Source: Pelargonium cotyledonis (taxonomy: Eukaryota; Streptophyta; Magnoliopsida; Geraniales; Geraniaceae). Taken from it: DNA of 32,603 nt. The position numbers and the translations under genes are program-made. The notes below the pieces were generated by a model that worked only from the letters and a program-made list of their open reading frames with translations, made no database searches and had not been told where the DNA came from. Shown piece after piece: positions 1 through 20,101 of this stretch (position 1 is the first letter of the stretch; every line of letters begins with the position of its first letter). The stretch covers positions 1-32,603 of the forward strand of contig JAYMTA010000271.1 of NCBI GenBank assembly GCA_036897625.1. The letters are read 5' to 3'.

Positions 1-950
1 CATGAAAAATACATAATGTGCCAAATTAAATATAAAAATAAACATTATGAATTGAAACTCTTGTAAATTATCCAACAAAGAATTACAAGAAAAAAAAAAC
101 AAATAATTGAAATGACTATTACATCTATCCAAATATTGCTGAGAAGGACATGTCTAAATCAAAGAACCAAATCAGTCCAACAGCATTCATGAAACCAAAA
201 ATTGAAATGTGGAGTAAATAATCAAACACAGAACTACAATAAACCATTTTTTTCAAATATTTGAGGTGACTAAGAAATCTATATCAATTTAGCTGAAAAT
301 GATGTCTAAATCAAAGACTTAACCAATCTAACATACCAAAATCTTCAAAATAATTGAAGCAACAAAAAAAAAAACAATATTCTCATGGTGGCCCCAAAAA
401 AACAGCAACACAACAAAGGGATCAACCCATGATTAATCTTCCACAATCAATGTTAATAAGGTCACCAATCATTTGAAACAGCCTAAGAATTTGAATTTAC
501 AAATTAGTCCCGAACAACAGCCCAAACCAGAAATCACTAAACAGAAACATTTTCAATCTAACACCATTCGTGAGATTGGAACTGAAAATCTTCAAACAAC
601 TGAAGCAACCCAGAAGCCACAAATCACAAACTAACCAAATGAAAAACAACCCAGAATCAAATCTAAAATATTGTGTAAACACACACATGCAACACTTGAA
701 ACCAAAAATTGCTAAACAAATGAAAGTCGAAACAACCCAGAATCCAGAATCCAGAATCCACAACCCAGCCAAGACACACATCCAGAACCCAAACTCAAAG
801 CCGTAAACAAAACAAACCCATTACCACACAAACACCACGCACCCAATTTCTGAACATCAAACCCAGATGAACATAAAACTGAAGTAAAATAAAAAGACGA
901 TGAGCTCAAAAAAGCACGAACCAGAGGTAGAAAAAAAATTCAGTGCCGGA
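1..950. other. AT-rich spacer with degenerate repeats
   Basis: I see no convincing coding sequence here. A stretch near 113-205 resembles one near 267-350: both read roughly TGACTA, then ATCTAT, then GCTGA, then GTCTAAATCAAAGA, then a run with CCAA. The copies are about 154 bp apart. The phrase AAAATCTTCAAA...TGAAGCAAC appears near 340 and again near 586. Around 736-790 there is a short run of repeated CCAGAATCCAGAATC units. Read on the minus strand, the region is T-rich in the way of a plant first intron, which fits a gene whose 5' end lies at about 950-1310. The short open frames here have low complexity and no recognisable domain. Confidence 0.4.
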
Positions 951-1320
951 GAAGAAATGATGAATCAGCAACTACGGCAAATGGTGGGGTTATTTATGTA
1001 ACTGTAAATAAAATCGATGGCGGTGTGTGCCAAACGTTGTTGAACAACTTGTGGGAGAAGGAACAGGAAAAGGTCAGAGAATAAGGAAAAGAGAGAGAGA
1101 GAGAGGTTGTTGCTTAGCAGCTGAAATTTAGGTGGATTTGCGTGCGTGTGCTGACAAATACGCAGATCCGTGAGTACAAGCGAAGCCCAGCGCATCAACA
1201 TCATCGGCCATCGCCATCAGAGACAGTGCAGAGACGAGAAAGACCCATTTGGTTTGGTCAAATACTGTGATTCTCAGCGACCACCTCCATTTTAACGTTG
1301 CGCTGACCTATAAACTTGAA
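950..1320 (-). promoter_or_regulatory. Possible 5' end of a minus-strand gene leaving the window on the left
   Basis: On the minus strand, a TATA-like TTTATAG (plus 1306-1312) is followed downstream by a moderately GC-rich segment. That segment holds a CT-rich tract (plus 1088-1107, GAGA on the plus strand) typical of plant 5' untranslated regions. A short frame opens with M-A-M-A-D-D at plus 1218 but stops after about 29 residues, and no family is recognisable. The adjoining DNA toward position 1 has the T-rich look of an intron. I infer a first exon and first intron of a gene whose coding part lies outside the window. This is suggestive only and could be chance composition. Confidence 0.25.
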
Positions 1321-3700
1321 ATTTTCAGATATCATTCCTTTTTTGGTTTCTGAGAATTAAGTGATGTTAAAGATTTATTTATGGATATAAATTCAGATTT
1401 TGAAGCTAGACAATTTACTGTTAGATTTGGTATAAGAAAAATACTTTAAATTATTGACAGAACAAAATTATTTTTACAAATATTATGGGGCAAAATAATT
1501 AAATTTTTAAAAAATTCAAGGCCAATTTTTTTTAAAGATTTTTTCTTGTACTGAAACTGCAACATGTTCAAAGTGTTAAAGTTACTTAAACTGTGAGTAG
1601 AATAAAGTTATAAAAAGAGGAGAAAAATTAAAAAGAGTAAAATAATCTCGGTTTTAGTGGCAAAATATAAATTTTTATTGTTGTAATATTTGGATTCAAA
1701 GATTGAACATTTTGTTTAGAGTACAAATTAAACATTTATTTAGTTAATTAATTATTATTAATTGAACATAATGTATGCGCATAAACAATAGTGATATGTA
1801 ATGAAATTGTTGTTTAAGACTTAATTTGTAATGAGATAATTGGGAGAATCTTACTATAATAAGTCAAAGGGGACAAATTTTCTTTTATTTATAGCATGAT
1901 ACTTTATATGATAGATGTGATTCAGTTCTGAGGATATGTTCTCCCACTAATAATTATTCCAGTCAATAACATGGATCACCACCTTCTAATTTGATTTATA
2001 TTCCATTAATCTCAGCTAAATTATTTAATAAATTGCTAATTACAAATTTTGAACCAGGGAATTTGATTTGTTTTAATTCAATTTGTGAAGTTTTTGACAC
2101 TTTACTGTATGTAATTATAGTTAAATATTATTGAGAATAGAGTTTATTCACCCACAAGATATTGAATGATTTGGTACACTCACTTTATCATTCCTAATAC
2201 ATAAAAATAAAAAATAAAAAAATTTTATGGTAAAAGTTTAAATATCAAATAGCTCAATTATAACAAAGCCACGTTATTACGAAGAGCACCCAAACTAGTT
2301 ATTTAAAAAATGTCACACCGTGATAATGAATGTCCTTATTAACTTAAGCCAGCTTCCACTGCATGAGGTGAGTGGATAATCCAAAATCTGACCAAGTGAT
2401 CAAGAAGAAAACATTCAGTAGGAAACTAACGAGATCACCACAACTCTACCTTCACCATTGATCGATCATATATTGTCACATCATCGACCATAAATTATGA
2501 GTATAAATACTATCTCATTTAAATGAGATGAGATTCATTAATCCAAAAAATACGCTTCGAAATAGAACCTCACTCTTAAGTCTAATACATGAAATGCAAT
2601 TTCTTACACTCAAATTAGAACATAATGACATGTTTTTATTTTACAAGATACATGATTTATCCATCACCTCATATTAAAGGTCTAAAACACTCAAACTCGA
2701 ATTTTATATCACTAACACATTGAATTCATCACTTGAACAAGAATACTGGCAAATACACAATTTTGACCCAAATAAAGTAGACGTGTCACTAACATTTATT
2801 TTTAATTACTTTTTTCTTTACCCACTAAAAGTGTATTTCCTTAGAAGTGAGTAGGTTCACTAGTTTGAGTGTAGGAGAGAATATGGGCCATAAAAGGAAT
2901 GATATTATATTATGGATAACATTCAATTCACATACCCAACTAATCATCGTGGGAGGACGTGGCTCGTGCCACATTAGCCTAAGTGGCAATAATTATTCAT
3001 TTTGGAGATTAGTTGAACGAAACTCTTGAATAAAAAACGTACCAATTAAGTTATATATAAAAATAGGTTTATGAGTAAATAAAATAAGTTACAAAAATAT
3101 TATTTTATGGAGGGTTTTAGGTACGCAAACTTATTATAATGTGTCCTGTTTTGACCAACCTCACCAAAATACCTACTTGCAATCTCTTTTTTTTCTCATT
3201 AGCTTCCTATATTTTATTGGCGACATTGAATCAGATTTTTAATCATAATATGTAGCTCAAATTTTTCATATCAATACGATTGATTTGACAACGTCACAAT
3301 TGAAACATATGTATAATTTTCTCAATTGTATTTTTTTGAATCAATCAATTGTTAGAAAATTCATACCATATAATACAATAATTCTATTTATACGGATAAG
3401 AAATTAAGAATAAGAAGCTTCCTACGCAAGCAATGATCTAGACTTTCAATACAAAATAAAAAAAGTATGCTTCCTACACAAGTCCAGGATCTAAGGGATA
3501 AGATTCTAAGCTTTCTACACAAGACATATGGACGAAAGGTACAAAATGATGTAAATAAGTGGATAAGTAAAAAAAATTGTGTTTTATGCCTTCAATGTTA
3601 TTTTGCATTGTATTTCATGTGAATTCCAAATGCTACATTTAATTTTATACTTACAATACAAATGTAGAGTGTTCAGGATATTTTTTTTAGGCTGTAGTAA
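1320..3700. other. AT-rich intergenic region, no gene seen
   Basis: No reading frame here exceeds about 60 codons and none resembles a protein family. Small features are visible: a perfect 18-bp palindrome ATCTCATTTAAATGAGAT at 2512-2529, and three imperfect copies of a phrase like AAGCTTCCTACACAAG near 3414, 3467 and 3508. The segment from about 2300 to 2700 contains a TATA-like ATAAATA (2504) amid sequence that could be old retrotransposon LTR, but I cannot place ends or target duplications. It probably holds decayed mobile DNA. Confidence 0.4.
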
Positions 3701-3711
3701 AGACACACTCT

Positions 3712-4051
3712 CACTACAAGAAAAATGATCAGGTACAGAATTTTTCGTAGCTGATTGACCAAAATTCGGAGATGTTGAATCAGCTACGGAAACCGGTTCG
3801 TAGCTGTTAGGCTCGTAGCTAATTTTTTGCTACGGGCTCCATAGCTGATCAGCTATGGACCGGCTATGGACCAACCACGTAGCTAATCAACTACCGAATT
3901 TAGCTATAGCCGGTCCATACCTGATTAGCTACGGTTGGTTCGTAGCTTGTTAGCAACATTTCCGCCATCAATTAGTGACATATTTGTAGCTAAATTTCCC
4001 GTAGCTAACCCGTAGCAAATTCCATAGATGATGAATGTTTTTCTTGTAGTG
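3712..4051. mobile_element. CACTA-type miniature transposon (non-autonomous)
   Basis: The element starts CACTACAAGAAAAA and ends TTTTTCTTGTAGTG, a 14-bp perfect terminal inverted repeat beginning with the CACTA signature of the CACTA/En-Spm superfamily. It is 340 bp long and has no coding capacity. The interior is packed with short direct and inverted copies of a GTAGCTGATT / TAGCTACGG-like word. This fits the subterminal repeats that CACTA transposases bind. The flanking triplets are TCT on the left and TCA on the right, a 3-bp target duplication with one mismatch. It lies about 600 bp upstream of the psbP start codon. Confidence 0.85.
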
Positions 4052-4319
4052 TCATCAGTCAACTGTATTGAAAAATGAATTGTTGATGATCTTAAAGTTG
4101 AATTCTGATAAAGAGAAAACAAACCACTCTAACCATCCTACCAATAAGAAAAAAAATAATATTATGGGCTGAGGATCCTAATTAAAGGAAGTTAGTAGCT
4201 ACCTAAATTTAACCAAATTTGGGTAAAAAAAATTCCAATATTCCAATACTTTCAAAAATGAAAATATATAGAAAACTTTGTGTGGGGGGGGGTTGGAGTT
4301 GGAGAAACAAAGTTCATAA

Positions 4320-4364
4320 TGGGCTTTCAAAAGGCCCATTGGCCCAATGACATGTGATTGGGCT
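4320..4364. promoter_or_regulatory. Site II (GGCCCA/TGGGCT) cluster upstream of psbP
   Basis: Four Site II-like words occur within 45 bp: TGGGCT at 4320, GGCCCA at 4333, GGCCCA at 4341 and TGGGCT at 4359. Such elements are bound by TCP factors in plant promoters and are common in highly expressed nuclear genes. They lie about 300-340 bp upstream of the psbP start codon. Function is inferred from motif and position only. Confidence 0.45.
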
Positions 4365-4469
4365 ACCCAAATCCAACAACACCCAGTTGAAGATTGCTCT
4401 GTCAGCTTTGACGTGCAATGACAAATAGTGGAGGCATCTACTCAACAATGACGTGGACATACTGTAGTT

Positions 4470-4507
4470 GCCACGTGGCACCAATGAGAGCCCCCACAGC
4501 CTTATCC
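4470..4507 (+). promoter_or_regulatory. G-box plus I-box light-responsive module of psbP
   Basis: A perfect palindromic G-box, GCCACGTGGC, spans 4470-4479, with core CACGTG at 4472-4477. A GATAA-type I-box (CTTATCC, reverse complement GGATAAG) follows at 4501-4507. G-box/I-box pairs are the classic bZIP/bHLH and MYB-related module of light-regulated nuclear photosynthesis genes. The pair lies 150-190 bp upstream of the psbP start codon, as expected for a proximal promoter. I see no clear TATA box between it and the ATG. Confidence 0.6.
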
Positions 4508-4657
4508 TCCAACAAAAATGCAATCAACACATCATCCACATGCCGCATCCCAGCCAGCCATCACTCTTCCACATATCTCCCCGAAAATCAAACTCTGATC
4601 TGCTACTACTTTCAAACAAAACTCAGAGATCTGAGTGAAAATCAGAGCAAAACAGCA

Positions 4658-5690
4658 ATGGCGTCCACAGCAACATGCTTCTTGCACCACGGCCACGCGC
4701 TCGCCACTCCGGCCATATCGGCGCAGCGCCACCTCGTCCCCGCCGCGAAGCCAAACCAGATGGTCTGCAAGGCTCAGAAGCAAGATCACGACAGCGCCGC
4801 CGTGTCTCGCCGCTTGGCCCTCACTGTCCTCATCGGAACCGCCGCGGTTGGCTCCAAGGTCGCTCCTGCTGATGCTGCCTATGGTGAAGCTGGTATGTAA
4901 TCCAATCCGTATACTTCATTTAGTAATTTGAAGAAGATTTGTCTTGTGGCTTACTTGAAATTTGGTAAAAATCTGCAGCCAATGTGTTTGGGAAGCCAAA
5001 GACGAACACAGATTTCTTGCCCTATGTTGGAGAAGGATTCAGGCTGATAATTCCGGCGAAATGGAACCCTAGCAAAGAGAGGGAGTTCCCAGGTCAGGTC
5101 TTGAGATATGAGGACAATTTTGATGTCACCAGCAATGTCAGTGTCACTGTCACTCCCACTGACAAGAAATCCATCACTGACTATGGTTCCCCTGAAGAAT
5201 TCCTCACTAAAGTATATTCAAATTCTCTTTTATCTGTTTCTGTCTCCGAAAAGCTAATCAAAACACCCTCTAAGTCTGACTCGGGTTTTCGCAGGTGGAT
5301 TATCTGCTAGGAAAACAAGCCTACTTTGGCAGTACAGATTCTGAGGTAAATCAAATTTACTAGCATATTATTGTAGCAATGTATAGTTAAGTAAGCTTGT
5401 TGTTTACCTTAGAATGTTGTGCGAAACAGGGTGGATTCGACTCTGGAAGTGTGGCAACAGCGAATGTGCTGGAGACTGCGACTCCGGTGGTTGGAGGGAA
5501 ACAGTACTACTATGTTTCAGTGCTGACCAGGACAGCTGATGGAGATGAAGGAGGGAAGCACCAAATAGTTACAGCTACCGTGAGTGATGGGAAGCTTTAC
5601 ATGTGCAAGGCGCAAGCCGGCGACAAGAGATGGTTCAAGGGAGCAAAGAAGTTTGTAGAGAGCACTGCCAATTCTTTCAGTGTTGCTTGA
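4658..5690 (+). CDS. psbP: PsbP, 23-kDa oxygen-evolving enhancer protein 2 of photosystem II
   Basis: PsbP is an extrinsic lumenal subunit of photosystem II that retains Ca2+ and Cl- at the Mn4CaO5 cluster. The model joins 4658-4892, 4979-5211, 5295-5345 and 5430-5690. All introns are GT-AG and phases agree, giving 259 aa. Residues 1 to about 45 form the chloroplast transit peptide. A thylakoid-transfer signal follows, with twin arginines at 51-52, a hydrophobic stretch and an A-D-A cleavage site at 71-73, as expected for the Tat pathway. The mature chain starts A-Y-G-E and is 186 aa, the length of the spinach protein. Conserved stretches include [35 protein letters not shown] and the C-terminal [13 protein letters not shown]. 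The ATG at 4658 was chosen because the M-A-S start gives a normal transit peptide; the upstream in-frame sequence is promoter. An AATAAA-type signal lies near 5892. The gene appears intact. Confidence 0.96.
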
Positions 5691-6434
5691 ATATGAATCA
5701 ACAACAAAAGGGTTTGGATGATGCTTGTGTCATGATTTTCAACAAGAGGAGTTTGGTTGGAGGGAAGGAAAGCTTTGTGGATATTTGTTTACATGCAAGA
5801 ACTAAGGACCCTTTTGTAATGAGTTGCAACTCTCTAATCTCTGTCTCTCTATCAGTTCAGTCAGTAAAGTTTTAAGCCATTGACTTGTCTCAAATAAAGC
5901 TCAGAAAATCTTGTAGAATTGAACATGAACAAATGAAAAAACAATAAGATGCTGCCGCTGCTGCTGCTGATGAAAATGCATTAGCTTTATAACAACTGCA
6001 CGAGTAGTGTAGACAATGCAGATTCTATGTATGTTGCTGAAACTTTTTGACTAAATTGGCTAGTAAACACCAAAGCTTAGAAGTCAGGCGCAAATGACGA
6101 ACAATATGTAAATATGATGATTATGCATTAGCAATGAAGCAATAACCTAACGGGTTTAGGAGCACAGTCAAGATCTAACAAATGATGAGATGAAAGTTGA
6201 TTTGTAACTAGACAACTGAGGATGTATAAGCATTTTCAGGGACACAGCTGAGATGGGCAAACTAGTCAACTGTGCAATGAAACAACAAATTTATTGTCGG
6301 AAAGTCATGCACAATTCACATGTTTGTTTGATATGAATGTCTTGCTTGAGACTAAAATAAAGTATATACAAAGAAAAGGCAATGATTGAGGATAGAAGAA
6401 TTAGTAGCTCATGGTTGAAGGTTCTTAGCCTCTT
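5691..6434. other. Convergent 3' regions of psbP and the WDR26-like gene
   Basis: This is the tail-to-tail spacer. The psbP 3' untranslated region runs from 5691 to about 5910, with an AATAAA-like signal at 5892 (CAAATAAAGC). The minus-strand WDR26-like transcript should end somewhere around 6290; TTTATT near 6288 reads AATAAA on the minus strand. A short GCTGCCGCTGCTGCTGCTGATG trinucleotide run lies near 5950. I see no further gene. Confidence 0.5.
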
Positions 6435-9270
6435 TTAAGTTCCTCCATTGCAGTAGTGGATGCCATTGCTGTGGGTCTCCTTGTGCTTCCTTTTCAGCTC
6501 GCTCAAGCCCCATATTCGAATAGTACGGTCATCACTTGCTGATGCCAACATGTGGGGGTTTGCTGGATTCCAGCTCACACAGTTAACAGCTCCGGAATGA
6601 CCTGGCAAAGATTCAATGAGCTCTCCTGAGCTTCTGTGCCATATATAAACCTGCAAATATAGTCAATAGGTAACACATGAATTTCATCTTCAAATAGATT
6701 GACAATTAAAGGTAACATCTAAATACCATCCAGAACTAGAGAGGTCAGATTCTACTGCATAGTTGAGTGGCCACCAAAGACAGGTCGTCCAAGGAGTCCC
6801 CAAAATGTATGGTGATAATAACAAATTAGGAGAATGTTTAGGCATGAAGAAAAGGAAAGTAATATCAGATGAAAAGAGTTATGTGATGCTCAAACATTAC
6901 TGCATGATAAACAATGCTAACAACTATTTGAAGTAAGCCCCCATTAGCAGTACAATATCACAACCCTTCATGAAAATCAAAGACAAAATTACTAACATAA
7001 TTTAAATTCAATAAGAAATATAAGAATCCTTACTAGTGAGTCCTCACTGCCACTAGCAATAAAAGCTTGCTCTAGACCACCAAAACATGACCTTATAACA
7101 AATCGGGTGCGTTTGTGACCTTTGTATTTGGCGACAAGCTTGACATCACGTTCTATGTTCCATAGATGTATTTCTTGGTTCAAAAGATTAACCAGCAAGA
7201 ATTTATTATCCCTTGATAATGAAAACGAAGTTATAGTTTGATCTTCCTCAATCATTTTACTACGTTCTTCATCTTCATATATTAGTATTGCAGTTTCTTG
7301 GATGCTCATAATCTGCTTTCCATCACTTGTTATTTCCAGATCAGAAATCTTACTCGTCCGATGCCCTTTCCAACTGAGTGACTCTTTCCCATCTAATTCC
7401 CACAAGCAGATGCTCTTGTCATTTAACCCACAGATGATGGATTTTCCAAATGGAAGCCACCCACATGATATCACACCTAGACCAGGTTTTTTGTAAACAT
7501 GGAGGCATTCACCGGTCGAGACATTCCACCGCCTGACAGCTTCCTCTACGCCACAGGTCAGTAGCTGGCTATTATCCGAGCTCCACGAAACAGAGCAGAC
7601 AGGTTTCTGATGCCCAGAGAATCTATGCTTCAAGGATAAAAGACCATTGGCATTAACCTATAAAACGAATAAAAACCAAATTCCATTAGGATGGAGTTTG
7701 ACAGAAATGGCTATGAAATGTAAATAATCAACAACCGCATATGATTGCTCCCCGACTCCTGAGCAGTGAGCACGTACATAAAAGCCTAATATAATCAACA
7801 ATTGACAGCAAGGATTAAAAGTCCTATCCCAAATATGTACCAAGCCGTCCCACAATCCATATCTTCATTTTACAATGACGTCATATTCCGGAAAAAATAC
7901 TTGTTATTAATGGACTTCTAAGGTGACCATTATATATTAAACCAGTCCAGATCATGTGTAATAACATATGCCATATACTCTGTGCAGAATCTATACTTAA
8001 ACTGAACAAGGTTACCTCCCATATGATTGCCGAGCGATCATTGGACGATGAAGCCAAGTATTTCCCATTATGAGAAAATTGCAAAAACCACACTTCATCA
8101 GTGTGTTCTTGTAATATCTGTTTCAGAGTAAGTAAATATAACATTTAGAACAAAGCTCCATAAAATACACCTAAACAATGAGAACGAAAAGAATTATTAG
8201 CACGCACAGCCACAGAAGAGACTTAGAAAGCTATGAATAACTATAATCTAGATTAAGCCTTAAGATAAACTCAGATGGCCCTCCACATGGTAGCAAGTTT
8301 GTCAGCATAACAATTGATTATATCAGTAATACATTACAGGTGATAATAATGACATATACAAGTTAATCCTAGTTATAGCACAGAAATCAATAACCGACAA
8401 ACACATAAGCACAACTTCCGTATTATTGTCAGACCACGCTTCACAGACTATTATAGCTAACAACAACAAATAAGATGGACGAAATCTAACCTGTAATGTT
8501 CGAGAAGGTATCTGATCTCTTCCACACTGATGATCAGTATATAATGACATTTCTTTATCAGGGGAGTTATGAAACCGGCAAGCCTCTTTCTGCAAGTGAA
8601 GAGCCTGCTCAACCAAATGTTCCAATCTTCTTTCAGGTATCATAACTGTTGGGGGAAGCAAATTCTGCAATTCTTCCAATAGTTTTGATCGAGACTTTCC
8701 TGTGTCAATTTTTTTACTGGGAGACCCAACTAGAACACACTGTGAAGATAGTTCGCGGACTCGACAATTATCAATGCAAAGGGGTGCAATCTCAGTTCTC
8801 AATATTTTCAAAGCATCCATCACTTTTTCATCGTGCAAGAGTTCAATAAACTTCTGCTCCAATATTAAAAATGAGGCAGTCTTAACAATATTGTTGTCTT
8901 GTAGTCCTATATTCTGCAATGTGGTAACACTTTCATCCCATTTACCATCAAGAATCTGCTGCGTAAAATCACCAACCAAAGGAGAGTGTAACGATATCCC
9001 TGACTCTTCTTCTAGATAAGCACCACTCTTCTTATAACCAAGAGAATATAAAGCCTCAGCTATGATTCGGACAAATTCCACTCTTTTGATAACTCCTTTT
9101 GAACCAACAACACCTTCATCCCCTTCAGATGGTAGGGGGTGGGCCATTAAGTCTCTTGATAAGCCAACCAAGGGCTCAGGCAACGATGAACCGTTGGAAA
9201 GGCTTCTCAGTTCTTCCGAGGATAGCTTCATGCGTTTTGAGACTGGTTCATCATCCTCTACACCTCCCAT
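6435..9270 (-). CDS. WDR26: WDR26/GID7-like LisH-CTLH-WD40 protein
   Basis: The coding exons on the minus strand are 9270-8491, 8117-8016, 7657-7034 and 6650-6435. Phases agree and give 573 aa. A basic KRMK patch near residue 12 is followed by a LisH motif (about 62-95, with [14 protein letters not shown]) and a CTLH region (about 97-160). WD40 repeats run from about 261 to the end, with blade signatures such as [31 protein letters not shown] and [12 protein letters not shown]. This order matches WDR26, the plant counterpart of yeast Gid7. WDR26 is a scaffold of the CTLH/GID ubiquitin ligase, and Arabidopsis WDR26-type proteins interact with RanBPM-like partners. Exons 1 and 2 join inside R-T-L-Q/I-L-Q-E-H, as in the Arabidopsis homologue. 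The start was chosen because M-G-G-V begins the conserved N terminus. It is intact, convergent with psbP and divergent from the helicase gene. Confidence 0.92.
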
Positions 9271-10680
9271 GAAAGTGTGCCTCAGCCCATATATAATTCC
9301 AACTGGAAAAAGACGAATATAGGAGATAACCTATATTTGAAAGGCTTTGAATAATTTCCAAAAAGTAATCTCCTGCAACATAGTAAAAAGAGAGGATTGT
9401 TGGTTCCTATAACTTGAACCAGTTGCTAAGTATATTCTTATAAAATCTCAAGTATATTCTTATAAAAGCTGGAATTTTCATATCTAAATGAAACAGTTGC
9501 TAAGTATATTCTTATGAAAGCTGCTAAACTGATACAATCACGGCTCACGTATAGTTACTATCTGCTTAGTAAATATAAAAATCCATTAATCAGGTCATAG
9601 GTCAAAATTTAGCAAGCCCATATATACAGAGAGGGAGATGAACAGTAATTAAAATAGGATAGGACTTGAAATGAACACATTGGTTGTGTCATTTTAGATC
9701 AAATACTCACTAGCATGAGTATCAATACTAACCCCTTTTCTGAATCACCACAGTGACCAAAATATTACAGCTTAAGCAAATCAAATAGACTAGAGTTGTG
9801 TTCAAGTTTTGTTTGACCCAACTACTCTTATACTTTGAAGGTGGGAGAGTGACATAGAACACATCATTTTTGTCACTCTAATCTAGCTAACTGAAGATAC
9901 ACAATGCATCTAATGGTCATCACTGAGGAAAGAAAAAATGTATGATTTACCGAAAAGGGACAAAAATATATTTGAACTTAGATAAGCAAGGTCTCTAAAT
10001 GGCAATCAGTGAATGATAGAACTCTCTAAGTCCAACCAATCAACACATACAAAAGAAATGCAATCTGACCCAAAAGCACATGATAAAGGTACAAGCATAA
10101 CTAAACAACCCCATATCAAACCCCAACCCAAAACCCCCTAAAATCAAGATACATAGCCAGATATGAGAACGCACCAGGAACGTCGAGACTGTAACAAAAA
10201 CAGACGAAATTAAGGCCAATCTGGCTCTAAAACAGCAAAATCTGGGACACCCAGAAAGCGGTTATCGATTGGGAAGCTGTTTCAGATCGAACACGAAGCA
10301 ATCCAACACAGAAACCGATTGAGGAACGAAGAATCAATAATGGGTAAAGTTAAAAAGATGAAGAAGAGACCAGAGCGCCCAAAACAAGTCCCCTCCTTTT
10401 CCTAATTGTCGGCACAGAAACAGTGAAATATGCGCAGACGAGCACTGGATTGATGGCGATAAAGGTAGAATTTTTTCAGAACCAAACAGTGAGAAATGAT
10501 ACTTTCCAATAAGGGTCTGGAAAGGGCAATCGGTTCGCACCCAAAAAGAGATTCAACGAGTATGGAGTTTGGTGCCTCTGTGGGTACAACAACAACACTG
10601 AGTTCTCTTTGCGTGGAGGAAACCAACTCAATGGGGCTATGTACAGAGAGACACCAGAGCGAGAGAGAAAGAGAGATGTG
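9271..10680 (-). other. Probable 5' untranslated exon/intron region of the WDR26-like gene
   Basis: No protein-coding gene is visible. The segment at about 10150-10680 is less AT-rich and, on the minus strand, contains CT-rich tracts (plus 10659-10676 GAGAGAGAAAGAGAG-like) typical of a 5' leader. The DNA between it and the WDR26 ATG looks like a leader intron, but I could not fix the splice sites. Three near-identical copies of AAGTATATTCTTATAAAA occur at 9428, 9450 and 9502. Several short frames in 10330-10750 overlap on both strands with no family resemblance, and I take them as chance. Confidence 0.4.
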
Positions 10681-10690
10681 GGCTTCTTAT

Positions 10691-10745
10691 TGGGCCTGCC
10701 CAATTGCTCCGCCCAATACATTTTCGGCCCAAAGGCCCATGGGCT
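10691..10745. promoter_or_regulatory. Site II cluster in the shared promoter of WDR26-like and DEIH helicase genes
   Basis: TGGGCC at 10691, GCCCAA words near 10698 and 10711, GGCCCA at 10726 and 10734, and TGGGCT at 10740 crowd into 55 bp. These are Site II/TCP-type elements frequent in housekeeping plant promoters. The cluster lies about 260 bp before the helicase ATG and just upstream of the presumed WDR26 leader, so it could serve both divergent genes. Function is inferred. Confidence 0.45.
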
Positions 10746-11006
10746 AAATCACTAGACCAGTTTTTTTAGGGCTACATGGCATTTCCTTGTGGGTCCTATA
10801 TTAAAAGAAGAGAGCACATGCAACATGATGGCAAAAGTGTAATAAACACCATCTTCAAAAACCAACGTTGCGAGTGTGATAGCCGAAACCTAAAAACGGT
10901 AAAAACCAGAGTCCTCGCTTCTTCTTCTCTGGTCTCAACGTATATTTTGGCAAGCTCTGAGGTAATTTTTGCACTGCTTTAAGCTTAGCGAGAAAGTAAT
11001 CAAAAC

Positions 11007-20101
<9,095 letters not shown>

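Noticed and set aside
2512..2529. Perfect 18-bp AT-rich palindrome as a regulatory operator
   Set aside because: Short AT-rich palindromes are expected by chance in such DNA, and no gene is nearby.
4418..4657. N-terminal extension of the psbP frame upstream of 4658
   Set aside because: The frame is open for 80 codons, but it covers the G-box and I-box, and the added residues do not resemble a transit peptide. The ATG at 4658 gives the normal M-A-S start.
7658..7855. Minus-strand frame containing [11 protein letters not shown], resembling a WD40 blade
   Set aside because: It lies in the intron between coding exons 2 and 3. Skipping it keeps phase and matches the Arabidopsis homologue. It could be a chance match or a retained cryptic exon, but I found no need for it.
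10334..10747. Overlapping frames of 68-83 codons on both strands in the WDR26/helicase promoter region
   Set aside because: They overlap each other, have no recognisable family and cover the Site II and CT-rich leader sequences.
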